A stretch of DNA of 64,000 nucleotides from JAABVD01 sp965204545 (GCA_965204545.1 CBDBFA010000003.1:2170001-2234000); one strand, 5' to 3'. Positions 43,870-51,316 are shown, counted from the first letter of the stretch. Numbers and translations: made by a program. Notes: generated by a model not told the origin, from the sequence alone.

Positions 43870-44159
43870 GATATTTCGAGGGCTTTGAGCATTTCTTCGC
43901 GGATCTTTCTGAGGTCGGATCCGGATTCGTATCTGGAGTCAGAGGCGAGGGCTATTCTGCGGGCGACACCAGGTTCGAGGTGCAGTACCTGGTCGTTGGC
44001 GTTGTTGTAGTCCCTGGTGAATTTTTCTTCACCGATGATGTGGTTGGCTACGGCGCAGATGGGACAGATTGCTGAGATCCTGAGATCGAGATACCACCCG
44101 TTTGTCCAGTCCAGGTGCTTGGTTTCGGCCAGTTTTTCGAGGAATTGCCGGTAGGTCAT
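43866..44159 (-). CDS. CPICAVAN small protein, family B copy 5
   Basis: The 97-residue protein starts MTYRQFLEKLAETKHLDW and has ICPICAVANHIIG, then LHLEPGVARRIALASDSR and a helix KIREEMLKALEIS. The N-terminus is almost identical to copy 6 (MTYQQFLEKLAETPVKW), so these are the most recent pair. The ATG at 44159 was chosen because it overlaps the upstream stop (ATGA); the frame is open further upstream. Confidence 0.5.
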   Translation of the reverse strand: MTYRQFLEKLAETKHLDWTNGWYLDLRISAICPICAVANHIIGEEKFTRDYNNANDQVLHLEPGVARRIALASDSRYESGSDLRKIREEMLKALEIS

Positions 44160-44368
44160 GAGAGGGCTTTGTGGAAGATTTTGAAGGCTGCGAAGTCGCC
44201 CCAGTTCTTTTCGATGCAGTGGACTGCTTGTTCGCACTGGTCGGCTACATCGCGGGCTTTGTCGGGGGCTATGGGACGGCCGTTGTGGATGAGTTCGACG
44301 TCGCCGGCATCGATGGCGTAGTCGATGGCGTCGTGGCCGTAGACGGGCAGGGGGGTGGGTTGGGTCAT
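44156..44368 (-). CDS. Small hypothetical island protein
   Basis: The 70-residue product (VYGHDAIDYAIDAGDVELIH, ADQCEQAVHCIEKNW in separate segments) has no recognised domain. It lies between two CPICAVAN genes, overlapping one by 4 bp and the other by 1 bp, so it is very likely translated. It has two cysteines but no CxxC motif. Confidence 0.45.
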   Translation of the reverse strand: MTQPTPLPVYGHDAIDYAIDAGDVELIHNGRPIAPDKARDVADQCEQAVHCIEKNWGDFAAFKIFHKALS

Positions 44369-44703
44369 TAGTAGTCTTCTGGGTTGATGTTACAGGCTCC
44401 CAGGAGATCCCTGCGGGTACCGAAGGAGCGGCGTTTGTCTTCTTCAGAGATGAAATAGCATCCGTGTTGGGTGACGTCTTCGTCGGCGATGCCGGCGATT
44501 TCGCCTGCGAGGTTGAAGTCTAATCCGATGGCTTGGGAGGCGCTTTTGTAGTCGAGTTCGTAGGTGTCGGTTTCGAGGACGGCGTTGGCCACGGCGCAGA
44601 TGGGGCAGGTGGATAGGTCCTTGGTGCGGATCTGGTAGTCGTCGTCGAGGACCCATTTGACTGGGGTTTCGGCGAGCTTTTCGAGGAATTGCTGGTAGGT
44701 CAT
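44368..44703 (-). CDS. CPICAVAN small protein, family B copy 6
   Basis: The 111-residue protein reads MTYQQFLEKLAETPVKW, TCPICAVANAVLE, then IGLDFNLAGEIAGIADED and a C-terminal RRDLLGACNINPED. It is the first of the CPICAVAN copies in transcription order. The ATG at 44703 overlaps the previous stop by 1 bp (TGATG), which is why the longer open frame from 45042 is not used. Confidence 0.5.
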   Translation of the reverse strand: MTYQQFLEKLAETPVKWVLDDDYQIRTKDLSTCPICAVANAVLETDTYELDYKSASQAIGLDFNLAGEIAGIADEDVTQHGCYFISEEDKRRSFGTRRDLLGACNINPEDY

Positions 44704-45161
44704 CAGAAGCCGTGTTTTTGAAGTTCTTTGGCCCGGTCGGTCAGGCTTTTGATGTGGATCCGGAAGTTGTCCCAGCCTCGAAAATCTTCCATGAGGGGCT
44801 TTTTGGGGTAAAAGGATGAGATGGGAGGTTTCATGCCTTTGAAGCCGGCGTATTCGTTGAGAATGTGGACGGCCGAGTCCCATTGTCCGCACCTGATGCA
44901 ATCGATGGCGTCGATGATTCTTTTTTGCGTGTAGGTGAGGGGCTTTTTGGGGCCGTTGTTTTCGGGTGTGGCAAAGATGTATTGGTTTTTTTCCACCCAT
45001 TGCAGAGCGGCGGCATACAGTCCGCCCAGACAGGCCAGACAACGTTCGTCAGAGGTATCTTGGTTGGGAGCGTGCCATTTGCCGGAGTGGGGGCGGTAAT
45101 CGAAGTAGTCGATGCCTTTGACGGCTTCGATGATGCTGAAGATGAATTCGCTTAATTTCAT
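44703..45161 (-). CDS. CLACLGG protein, family A copy 1
   Basis: The 152-residue protein starts MKLSEFIFSIIEAVKGI, has WHAP, then RCLACLGGLYAAALQWVE, a helix with RIIDAIDCIRCGQWDSAV and a C-terminal FRIHIKSLTDRAKEL. The next gene upstream (45163-45609) is a clear paralogue, and 46142-46576 is a third. The CxxCLGG motif recalls the CCLG motif of family C, so A and C might be distant relatives. The function is unknown. Confidence 0.5.
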   Translation of the reverse strand: MKLSEFIFSIIEAVKGIDYFDYRPHSGKWHAPNQDTSDERCLACLGGLYAAALQWVEKNQYIFATPENNGPKKPLTYTQKRIIDAIDCIRCGQWDSAVHILNEYAGFKGMKPPISSFYPKKPLMEDFRGWDNFRIHIKSLTDRAKELQKHGF

Positions 45162-45162
45162 T

Positions 45163-45609
45163 TTATTGTCCGATGGCTTGGAATTGCCTGGCGCGCTCTT
45201 CGAGGCTGGCCAGGTGTTCGTCGAAGACGGGCCAGGTGAAGAAGGACCATTTTTCGGGTTGGCCGGGAATGGGGGTGTCCTCGGGCATGAGATCGATTTG
45301 TTCTTCCCTCGGGATGCCCAGCGTCTTTTGAGCGCCGAGCCAGTTTCCGCACCTCACTTTGTCGACGGCGACTATGGTGTGGATTTCTTCTTCGCTCATG
45401 GAGGCTTCCTTGTCGCCCCCGCCGAACAGCATTTCATTGGGTTTGATCCAGTTCCTGGCTGCGGCGTAGAGTCCTCCGAGGCAGGCGAGGCAAACCGAGT
45501 TGTCTTGCAGGTGGGGGGAGTGCCACACGATGGCGTGGGGGACGTATTTGTCGCGGGGGATCCGGCGGACGGTTTCCACGACTTCGAGGATGAATTCACT
45601 GAGCTTCAT
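45163..45609 (-). CDS. CLACLGG protein, family A copy 2
   Basis: The 148-residue protein begins MKLSEFILEVVETVRRI and contains WHSP, VCLACLGGLYAAARNWI, VDKVRCGNWLGAQKTLGI and a C-terminal EHLASLEERARQFQ. It is very close to copy 1 in the first 20 residues and around the cysteines. Only one base separates its stop from the start of copy 1, so the pair is coupled. Confidence 0.5.
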   Translation of the reverse strand: MKLSEFILEVVETVRRIPRDKYVPHAIVWHSPHLQDNSVCLACLGGLYAAARNWIKPNEMLFGGGDKEASMSEEEIHTIVAVDKVRCGNWLGAQKTLGIPREEQIDLMPEDTPIPGQPEKWSFFTWPVFDEHLASLEERARQFQAIGQ

Positions 45610-45633
45610 TTTTGGATTTGGGTTGTTTTTTAT

Positions 45634-45945
45634 TCATTTGGTGGGGGTCTCCAGGAAGGTTTTGATCCAGAGTTGGTTTTTATCTTCCTCGGGGACGTGC
45701 CCTTCCATCACGTAGGCCTGGGACCATTGTTCGTGAGTGAGGAACATGACTTGGACTTTGGAATAGTGAGGGAGCTTGGGTTTGAGGTCGTCGGCCAGCT
45801 CGTCGGTGTCGGTTTGGTCGAGCTCGGGTTGGACGTAGGTGCTGGGCTGGACGCGCTCGAATCCCTTGTGCTCGAGCCTTCGGAGAAACTTGTCGATCTG
45901 AGGCCTGGGGGTGTGTTTCGTGAACCTTGTTAGGATTACGGTCAT
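45634..45945 (-). CDS. Small hypothetical, possibly Cas2/VapD-like fold
   Basis: The 103-residue protein opens with a strand (MTVILTRFT), a helix (RPQIDKFLRRLEHKGF), then ERVQPSTYVQPEL and a late strand (YSKVQVMFLT). A strand, helix, then (E)RVQxSxY is how Cas2 and VapD ferredoxin-like proteins look, but no catalytic aspartate follows the first strand. The likeness is weak. It overlaps the next gene upstream by 4 bp. Confidence 0.4.
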   Translation of the reverse strand: MTVILTRFTKHTPRPQIDKFLRRLEHKGFERVQPSTYVQPELDQTDTDELADDLKPKLPHYSKVQVMFLTHEQWSQAYVMEGHVPEEDKNQLWIKTFLETPTK

Positions 45946-46139
45946 TGCTCTTGCCAGGCGTCCCAGGCGTATTGGGCTAGCTCCCTTGTGACCTCGACTT
46001 CGCCGAGGGTTTGGCCGGTGAGGTAGTCGGCAAATTCTTCTTTTGTCTGGGAGCGGAGTTGGTTGTAGAGGTATTCGTCGTTGCCGACCTGGAGGGTGAC
46101 TTCGTAGTGTTCCCAGGAGGGATATCCTTGGTATGACAT
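45942..46139 (-). CDS. DUF7249-like small protein
   Basis: The 65-residue product MSYQGYPSWEHYEVTLQVGN... then DEYLYNQLRSQTKEEF resembles DUF7249, a family of short plasmid and phage proteins that begin MSYxGxxxWxxWxVxLxxxND. The function is unknown. It overlaps the downstream gene by 4 bp and starts 2 bp after the family A copy 3 stop. Confidence 0.55.
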   Translation of the reverse strand: MSYQGYPSWEHYEVTLQVGNDEYLYNQLRSQTKEEFADYLTGQTLGEVEVTRELAQYAWDAWQEQ

Positions 46140-46141
46140 GG

Positions 46142-46576
46142 TCAGTATCCTTTGGCTTGGAGATGGAGGGCCTGGGCTTCCACGTCCTCCAGGAATTTGT
46201 CGAATTGTTCCCAGTTTACGAAACCGGCATGGTCGGATCTTTTGCCCGTGAGATCATCCCGGGCCGGAACTCTGGCTCCCAATGTCCGGGCCGCTTCCCT
46301 CCAATTGTTGCGACGGATGTACTCGAGGGCGAGCATCTGGTCGCGGGTGACATCGATCTTTTTTTTATCCTCGATGTTGTTGGGGTAGTAGGGCTCGGTC
46401 TCGTAGGCCTTTTCTTGCTGGGCCACCCAGGCGCCGCCAAGGCAGACGTAGCAGATTTTGGTGTCGTCCATCAAGGTTTCCGGACTGTGCCACTTGGCGT
46501 AGAAGGGACGGTAGATTTGGCGGTTGAGCTGGCGGGCCCCAGCGATGACGTTGAGGACGAATTGGGTGATCTTCAT
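46142..46576 (-). CDS. CYVCLGG protein, family A copy 3
   Basis: The 144-residue protein has MKITQFVLNVIAGARQL, WHSP, ICYVCLGGAWVAQQ, a helix LALEYIRRNNWREAARTLG and a C-terminal NWEQFDKFLEDVEAQAL. The layout WHSP / CxxCLGG / RxxxW is the same as in copies 1 and 2. ATG 46576 begins the conserved region; the open frame upstream to 46909 is not conserved. A 140-bp gap follows on its upstream side, so a promoter may lie at 46577-46716. Confidence 0.5.
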   Translation of the reverse strand: MKITQFVLNVIAGARQLNRQIYRPFYAKWHSPETLMDDTKICYVCLGGAWVAQQEKAYETEPYYPNNIEDKKKIDVTRDQMLALEYIRRNNWREAARTLGARVPARDDLTGKRSDHAGFVNWEQFDKFLEDVEAQALHLQAKGY

Positions 46577-46716
46577 GATGGAAAGAAGGAAATCGGGACT
46601 GTGTTCGCGCAGGTGTGTTGAGCGGTCATGGTCTCGGGGATCGTTGTAAAAGAGCGGCGCTCGCCGGGGTGTCCGACGAGCGCCTGGGTTTATCTTGCAG
46701 GTTGGATTGCTCCGGA

Positions 46717-46986
46717 TCAGAGGCTCTTGAGGCGATCCGCTTTCAGGTGGCAGGCTTTGTCCCGTTCCACGTAAAGGACGTGGTCGTTGTCGATGTTGCG
46801 GGCGTAGGTGAAACGCTGGCCCGATTCGTTGAGGACTTGCTCGAAGCGCCAGGGTTTGTTTGCCAACTGGAGGATCTGGTTGATGATGTCCATGGTGTAC
46901 TGCTCCCAACTGGATGGTTTGGGAACGGTGATGGTGATGGTGGTTGCGTCCATCTGGAGGTTTTCCGGATTAGAAGGGTTCTGCAT
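46717..46986 (-). CDS. Small hypothetical next to SSB
   Basis: The 89-residue product (or 78 from ATG 46953) contains ITITVPKPSSWEQYTMDIIN and FTYARNIDNDHVLYVERD. It overlaps the SSB gene by 17 bp if the first ATG is used. No domain is recognised. The overlap and lack of spacer favour co-expression with SSB. Confidence 0.45.
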   Translation of the reverse strand: MQNPSNPENLQMDATTITITVPKPSSWEQYTMDIINQILQLANKPWRFEQVLNESGQRFTYARNIDNDHVLYVERDKACHLKADRLKSL

Positions 46987-47398
46987 CGGTGCCGACCTTT
47001 TCCTTGGCGGGTTCTTCCGCTTCGGGTTTGGGGGGTTCGGATCCGTTCCCGTTCCCGTTTCCGTTGGGATTGGGGTCGACGAACTGGAAGTTCTCGCAGA
47101 CGACTCCGAGCTTGCTGCGGCGCTCGCCCTGGTTGGTCTGCCAGGTGTCGAACTTGAGGCGGCCCTCGATGAGCACGGGACGGCCCTTGGTCAGGTACTT
47201 GGCGATGGAGTCGGCTACGCGGCCGAAGCAATCGACATCCACGAAGGTGACTTCTTCGTGGCGATCGCCGTTGGCAGTGTAGAAGGTCCGGTTCATGGCC
47301 ATTCCGAATTTGCAGATGCTCATTCCGTTTTGAGTGACCAGGAGTTCGGGATCCCGCGTGAGGTGTCCCAGGAGGATGACTTTATTATAACTAGGCAT
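46970..47398 (-). CDS. ssb: Single-stranded DNA-binding protein
   Basis: The 142-residue protein has the OB fold of bacterial SSB: SYNKVILLGHLTRDPELLVT, GDRHEEVTFVDVDCFGRVAD, YLTKGRPVLIEGRLKFDTW. A short asparagine/glycine-rich linker leads to the acidic tip DAEPF, a variant of the DDDIPF tail that binds replication proteins. Phages and plasmids often carry their own SSB. It is the only clearly replicative gene in the island. Confidence 0.92.
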   Translation of the reverse strand: MPSYNKVILLGHLTRDPELLVTQNGMSICKFGMAMNRTFYTANGDRHEEVTFVDVDCFGRVADSIAKYLTKGRPVLIEGRLKFDTWQTNQGERRSKLGVVCENFQFVDPNPNGNGNGNGSEPPKPEAEEPAKEKVGTDAEPF

Positions 47399-47402
47399 GA
47401 TC

Positions 47403-47804
47403 TTATAGGTGTGTTACTTTTCCGGGTTGAAAGACGCCGAGTTCCTTGCAGGTCTCGCGAACCGCATCGATGCGTCTTGATACTAAATATTGAACGGTGC
47501 TGTGGGCGCCTTGTTCGGTGTAGAGCTTGATCTTTTCTTCGTGATCCTTCTCCCATTTGACGACGTAGGGATGATCGCGGCCGAGGAGCTTGACGACGCA
47601 TTGGATGAAGTGCCAGTGCTCGAAGATGGGTTTGCCCATGTCGAAGACGATCCAAATGGATCCGTAAACGTCCTTGCGTTCGATCTTCTTGAATTTGCTG
47701 GATTTGAGCAGATAGGTGGGGTTGGGATATTTCAGGTCCTCTCCCGAGGTTGCGGGACCGTTGTTTCGGCAGTAGCGGTAGGTGAATACGTCCTCTAAGG
47801 ACAT
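47403..47804 (-). CDS. Hypothetical island protein
   Basis: The 133-residue product starts MSLEDVFTYRYCRNNGPA and contains GSIWIVFDMGKPIFEHWH and CVVKLLGRDHPYVVKW. No family is recognised. ATG 47804 is chosen because it overlaps the previous gene's stop by 10 bp; the open frame runs to 47951 with unconserved residues. It precedes SSB by 4 bp. Confidence 0.45.
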   Translation of the reverse strand: MSLEDVFTYRYCRNNGPATSGEDLKYPNPTYLLKSSKFKKIERKDVYGSIWIVFDMGKPIFEHWHFIQCVVKLLGRDHPYVVKWEKDHEEKIKLYTEQGAHSTVQYLVSRRIDAVRETCKELGVFQPGKVTHL

Positions 47805-48148
47805 GGCAGGTGTTGGGCGGCCGGGTGGTAGCGCGTGAAGTTCCTGGAGACGGATTGGGCCGCTTTGATGGCGGCGGGGATCCGGTCGAGGATTTTTTTG
47901 CGCATCAGGATCGCTTCGACCAGGCAGGCTTCGCAGTCCTCTTCGGCCCATTCCGGTCCATTGATAAATGTGGCTAGTACTTCATCGGGTATTTTAGCTT
48001 GGATTTTTTGAGATAATTGGAGTCCGCCGTGGCTGGCGGTTTGGATCATGTTTAATCCGGGAATAATTTCCTCTTGAAATTGAGCGGGTCCCCAGGGGGT
48101 TGCTTTGGATCCGGATCTTATTTGGACTTTGTGTTCGGGAATGTTCAT
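47795..48148 (-). CDS. DUF7007-like protein
   Basis: The 117-residue product contains TPWGPAQFQEEIIPGLNMIQ, TASHGGLQLSQKIQAKIP and EWAEEDCEACLVEA. The WGPxQ, TASHGG and EEDCEW-type motifs are those of DUF7007 proteins of plasmids and phages. ATG 48148 is chosen; an ATG at 48178 is in frame but lies inside the 10-bp inverted repeat at 48169-48199. The function is unknown. Confidence 0.6.
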   Translation of the reverse strand: MNIPEHKVQIRSGSKATPWGPAQFQEEIIPGLNMIQTASHGGLQLSQKIQAKIPDEVLATFINGPEWAEEDCEACLVEAILMRKKILDRIPAAIKAAQSVSRNFTRYHPAAQHLPCP

Positions 48149-48168
48149 TTGTTTGGTGATGGGTCGCT

Positions 48169-48199
48169 GTCCCTGCATTCACTTGTTACATGCAGGGAC
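48169..48199 (-). promoter_or_regulatory. 10-bp inverted repeat upstream of the DUF7007-like gene
   Basis: GTCCCTGCAT (48169-48178) and ATGCAGGGAC (48190-48199) form a perfect stem with an 11-nt loop. It lies just upstream of the gene run 48148 to 46717 and might be an operator or an mRNA hairpin that hides the upstream ATG at 48178. Confidence 0.5.
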
Positions 48200-48225
48200 G
48201 GCGATCCCAGGATTGGATAGCCTAC

Positions 48226-48244
48226 CGCTTTTTTATTAGCGGTG
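48226..48244 (-). terminator. Hairpin downstream of the 232-residue gene
   Basis: ACCGCT and AGCGGT enclose a T-rich loop. It lies about 140 bp beyond the stop at 48386 on the minus strand. It may end that gene's transcript before the next run begins, but no good T-tract follows the stem on the minus strand. Confidence 0.35.
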
Positions 48245-48385
48245 GATTAAAGAGGTCTTGGTTTTTGGGCGTCGAACTTGGCCCAAAGGTTCACCGATTG
48301 CATTGACTTGATTAATGCGGATGGTGGTTTTCGGCGTTTTTTTATAGGGTGGGCTTTCTCTGGGGCCACCTATTTACCCGGCTCT

Positions 48386-49084
48386 TCATTTGAACCAGGA
48401 GAGCTTGGATTTGGCAATCTTGCGGCGGATCCGCGCGAAGATGTTACCTATGATGTCGATATTGAGAGCGTCTGGGAGGTAGATGTAGTCTTTGAAACCG
48501 TGATGGATGAAGCGCCAGGCAGCGGTTTCCGGATCGTCCCCGGGCATGAAGCACGTGTAATGGGCAGGGACGTAAAAGAATTCACGGGTGAGGTAGTCAT
48601 AGGCTTCACGCTCGCCTTGATCCAGGCGCTCTCCGGGAGGTAGCACCGGCCGAGGAGTTGGCATGGCTTGGGCGAAGGTATCTATCAGGATGTCACGTTT
48701 GACGCGGTCCCAGTCAAATGCACCAGGTCTTGCCGTTTCGGTCGACCAGGCCCTGTGCCAGGCTTCGGTGGAGAAATCCGGTTTGGGATCGGAGTTGTCG
48801 CACATGACTGAGACGCCATCTTCGTAGATGAGTGTATCGGAGAGATCCTCTCCGGAGTAGCGACAGGTGTCGTGGCGTTGGTAGGTGGGCACGAAGGGCT
48901 CTTCCACTCTGATTTCGGGTTCCAATGGCCGGCAGTGATTGCGGACTATGCGGCGGCCGGTCTCGCAAGCAGTCGAGTGGGCCATCCGCGAGTCCAACCT
49001 GAGATAGTCATCGACTGAGAATTCGTCGGTGTCGATGTCACGTTGGGCGCAAAAAGCCCGATATTCTTCGATAAGATCATTCAT
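48386..49084 (-). CDS. Hypothetical island protein, 232 residues
   Basis: The product starts MNDLIEEYRAFCAQRDIDTD and includes DDYLRLDSRMAHSTACETGR, a middle with TARPGAFDWDRVKRDILID and a C-terminal helix (IFARIRRKIAKSKLSWF). No domain is recognised. A strong Shine-Dalgarno (AGGAG, nine bases before ATG 49084) supports the start. A terminator-like hairpin lies just upstream, so it has its own promoter or is read through. Confidence 0.5.
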   Translation of the reverse strand: MNDLIEEYRAFCAQRDIDTDEFSVDDYLRLDSRMAHSTACETGRRIVRNHCRPLEPEIRVEEPFVPTYQRHDTCRYSGEDLSDTLIYEDGVSVMCDNSDPKPDFSTEAWHRAWSTETARPGAFDWDRVKRDILIDTFAQAMPTPRPVLPPGERLDQGEREAYDYLTREFFYVPAHYTCFMPGDDPETAAWRFIHHGFKDYIYLPDALNIDIIGNIFARIRRKIAKSKLSWFK

Positions 49085-49118
49085 TAGATAAACTCCTGTT
49101 GATGGTTGAAATGAAGAC

Positions 49119-49150
49119 AACCCCTGCCTTCGAAGAAAGAGGCAGGGGTT
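49119..49150 (-). terminator. Strong hairpin between the Cys-rich gene and the next gene
   Basis: AACCCCTGCCT and AGGCAGGGGTT form a perfect 11-bp stem with a 10-nt loop, only 10 bp past the minus-strand stop at 49161. The downstream side reads TTGTCTTCATTTC on the minus strand, a weak T-tract. It is a probable intrinsic terminator or processing site. Confidence 0.6.
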
Positions 49151-49160
49151 GTTGCTAGAA

Positions 49161-49535
49161 TTAGAATGGGACGTCGCAATCACATTTGGGATAGGCGCAA
49201 AAGTGGGGTTCTTCGCATTCAGGGGGAGCGCATTCACGGTCGGCGTCGCACCTGGCGCATTCTCCGCATCCGCAGGGAGCATCGAGGCCTTCTTCGGATG
49301 GTTCGTGATCGGCGATGGATTCCGCGTGGGCGATGCCGCATTCTTCGTGGTCCGGACATTCGCAACACCCGCAGTAAGGACAGATGCGGTCGCACTCGCG
49401 GTTCTCCGGGTTGTAGTCCAGTTCGCGGTCGGCGCCTGTCTCCGCGTCGCGGATATCGCATTCGCAAAGGTTGAATCCTCCCTGAAGAGTTTCCAGGAAG
49501 GCGTGTTTGGTTGGTATGTGATTTCCAGTAGTCAT
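49161..49535 (-). CDS. Small acidic cysteine-rich protein
   Basis: The 124-residue protein has 18 cysteines, mostly as CxC, CxxC and CC: NLCECD, RICPYCGCCECPDHEEC, APCGCGECARCDADREC, PKCDCD. It is also strongly acidic. It could bind several zinc or other metal ions, like a metallothionein or a multi-knuckle protein. A good Shine-Dalgarno (AGGAG, nine bases before ATG 49535) fixes the start. I do not recognise the family. Confidence 0.6.
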   Translation of the reverse strand: MTTGNHIPTKHAFLETLQGGFNLCECDIRDAETGADRELDYNPENRECDRICPYCGCCECPDHEECGIAHAESIADHEPSEEGLDAPCGCGECARCDADRECAPPECEEPHFCAYPKCDCDVPF

Positions 49536-49558
49536 GGTGATGTTCTCCTTTCGTGTGA

Positions 49559-50023
49559 TTATTTCTTCGATTGTTGATAGATCCAGCGGGTTCTGATCGC
49601 CATGAGCATCTTGCCCAGGCGGTTCTGACCATTCATGTGACGGCCGATGCCCCAAAACGGATCGCCTTCCTTTCCCCAGGGAGTGAGGTGGATCAATTCG
49701 TAGCCGTCGGTCTTCACCAGTTTCTCGGTCAATGGGGTGACGGGGTTGAACTTCAGCAGCAGCGCCATATACATTCGGGGAATGCGTGCTTTGTTCCAGT
49801 CAGCTCTCAATTTAACCGACTGGCCCAACCGGCGCGCATCCAACGGTGTTTCTGCCTGGCGTATGCGTTCGTGATCCTCGATGGACAACGCCTTGCCAGC
49901 TTGGTAGAAATGCTCGGCGCTCTTCCAATGGACCGCGAATGTATCGACGAAGCCGGCACTGTGGAAGTTGGACAGCCATCCGTACTCCGGATCTCTTGAG
50001 TGGAACTTGATTGAATCAGACAT
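49559..50023 (-). CDS. NADAR-family protein (YbiA-like)
   Basis: The 154-residue protein carries the NADAR fold: YGWLSNFHSAGF, WKSAEHFYQAGKALS, then GDPFWGIGRHMNGQNRLGK, with the conserved SNF, EHFYQ and WG...GxNxLG elements. NADAR enzymes cleave N-glycosidic bonds of ADP-ribose or phosphoribosyl adducts, and some remove ADP-ribose from guanine in DNA. Phages carry them, possibly against ADP-ribosylating defences. The DUF4326 gene lies 21 bp upstream and is likely cotranscribed. Confidence 0.88.
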   Translation of the reverse strand: MSDSIKFHSRDPEYGWLSNFHSAGFVDTFAVHWKSAEHFYQAGKALSIEDHERIRQAETPLDARRLGQSVKLRADWNKARIPRMYMALLLKFNPVTPLTEKLVKTDGYELIHLTPWGKEGDPFWGIGRHMNGQNRLGKMLMAIRTRWIYQQSKK

Positions 50024-50044
50024 GATAATTTAGGGTTTGATGTT

Positions 50045-50407
50045 CTACTTGGGTGGAAAGTGTCTGCGGGCATAGGGGTTGGACTCCCATTCCTTGACGG
50101 CCCATTCTATCGCCTTCACCAGCACGTCTCCGTGACAGGGTTTCGGGTGACACCAGCAAGCCAGTTTCTTGCCCCGCAACTCAATCAGGTCCTCAAGATC
50201 CCAATGACAAGCCTGGAGATTTTCCCATACATAACGGCGATATCGGGCGATGTTCTGTTCACGCGTACCTGATTTGAACGGATTGCCCCAGACCGTCATC
50301 CGATCTATCCGCTCGACGTCCTCACGCTCACAGTAAACGGATCGCTCTGCTGCTGGAACGCCTCTCAGGGACACTACAGTGGTGGGTTGGAGTGATTTGG
50401 TATTCAT
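50045..50407 (-). CDS. DUF4326 protein
   Basis: The 120-residue protein has VWGNPFKSGTREQNIARYRR and the signature LACWCHPKPCHGDVLVKAIE, both typical of DUF4326, a family frequent in phages and plasmids. The CWC...PCHGD motif may bind metal or nucleotide; its reaction is not known. It is the first gene in the long minus-strand series, so the main promoter should be just upstream (after 50407). Confidence 0.85.
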   Translation of the reverse strand: MNTKSLQPTTVVSLRGVPAAERSVYCEREDVERIDRMTVWGNPFKSGTREQNIARYRRYVWENLQACHWDLEDLIELRGKKLACWCHPKPCHGDVLVKAIEWAVKEWESNPYARRHFPPK

Positions 50408-50673
50408 GGTTGCGGGCCATCAATTCGGCATTGGCTTGAACGTCTGTGGGGATAATTGGCATTCGGCGCCGTAGAGGTTGGGCAAAACGGATGGACGTCC
50501 TTCGCCGAACGCCAATGGGTCGACATCAATTAGCGTGATCCTGATTGAATCATCCCTTACGAAGGCCGAATTGATATACTGTGCCCGCGTTCTGAATACC
50601 GAATCATGTAGACCCCACCCCCAGCCAACGCCAAGGCGTTTCAGCAGTAGAGAGAGGTAAACCGGCCGACCCC

Positions 50674-50732
50674 TCGATAGTGGCGATGCTCCAAAATCAC
50701 ATCGAGTAGTGACTATTCATCGCCACTATCGA
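50674..50732. repeat. 15-bp perfect inverted repeat
   Basis: TCGATAGTGGCGATG (50674-50688) and CATCGCCACTATCGA (50718-50732) are exact inverted copies separated by 29 bp. Related GGCCGACCCC and GTCGGGGCCG sequences flank them. It may be a recombination or protein-binding site, or a strong RNA hairpin. Confidence 0.6.
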
Positions 50733-51140
50733 CTTGTCGGGGCCGTGTCCGGACTCTATCGGCAATCGACTGCCTCATGACGGCATCGAACTTGTTCGCA
50801 GGCCGGCGTGAGATTGCAGTCCATTGCCAGTGCCTCCATGATGCGCCTCGAACACCTGGTCCAAGCGAACTTGTTCGCCCAGGTTGTTCGTCAGGCGGAT
50901 CATGGGCAGGCTCCAGGCATCGTCTCCCCCCTCCGGGGGGATTAAGGGGGCCCTGACTGAATAATTGTGCAGGTTGGGCGGCTTGGCGGAATATCGGGGA
51001 TCGCAAGCAGCAACGGGGATCTGGCCACAAAGACAGGTTCCCGGTGGCATCGCCCCAGCGATGTCACCCTGTCGACTGGCCAGACACCAGGCGTCCACGA
51101 TCAGGGAATCCAAGCCGACTTCCTGCGCAATTCATAAAGT

Positions 51141-51316
51141 CCCCCTCCGGGGGATTTAGGGGGCAACACTTTCTACAAATCACTAGGCACGACGTGATTT
51201 GAGCGCCCCTTGAGGGGAGTTTGTGGGGAGAAGTCCCCCAAAGGTGGGGGATTGCAATAGCCCTTTCAAAGGTGAAAGGGTTGGGTTAGTTTGAAGTCCT
51301 TCCAAGGGTGGAAGGA
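51141..51316. repeat. Cluster of five consecutive hairpins
   Basis: Stems follow one another: CCCCC-TCC-GGGGG (51141), CCCCT-TG-AGGGG (51206), TCCCCCA-AAGG-TGGGGGA (51234), CCCTTTC-AAAGGT-GAAAGGG (51261) and TCCTTCC-AAGGGT-GGAAGGA (51297). The last three have the same AAGG-containing loop but different stems, with compensating changes. That pattern points to selection for structure or to repeated capture of a hairpin unit. Confidence 0.6.

Noticed and set aside
50775..51113. 112-codon minus-strand frame in the gene-free region
   Set aside because: No domain, no ribosome-binding site, and it overlaps another equally long frame; the hairpins explain its composition.
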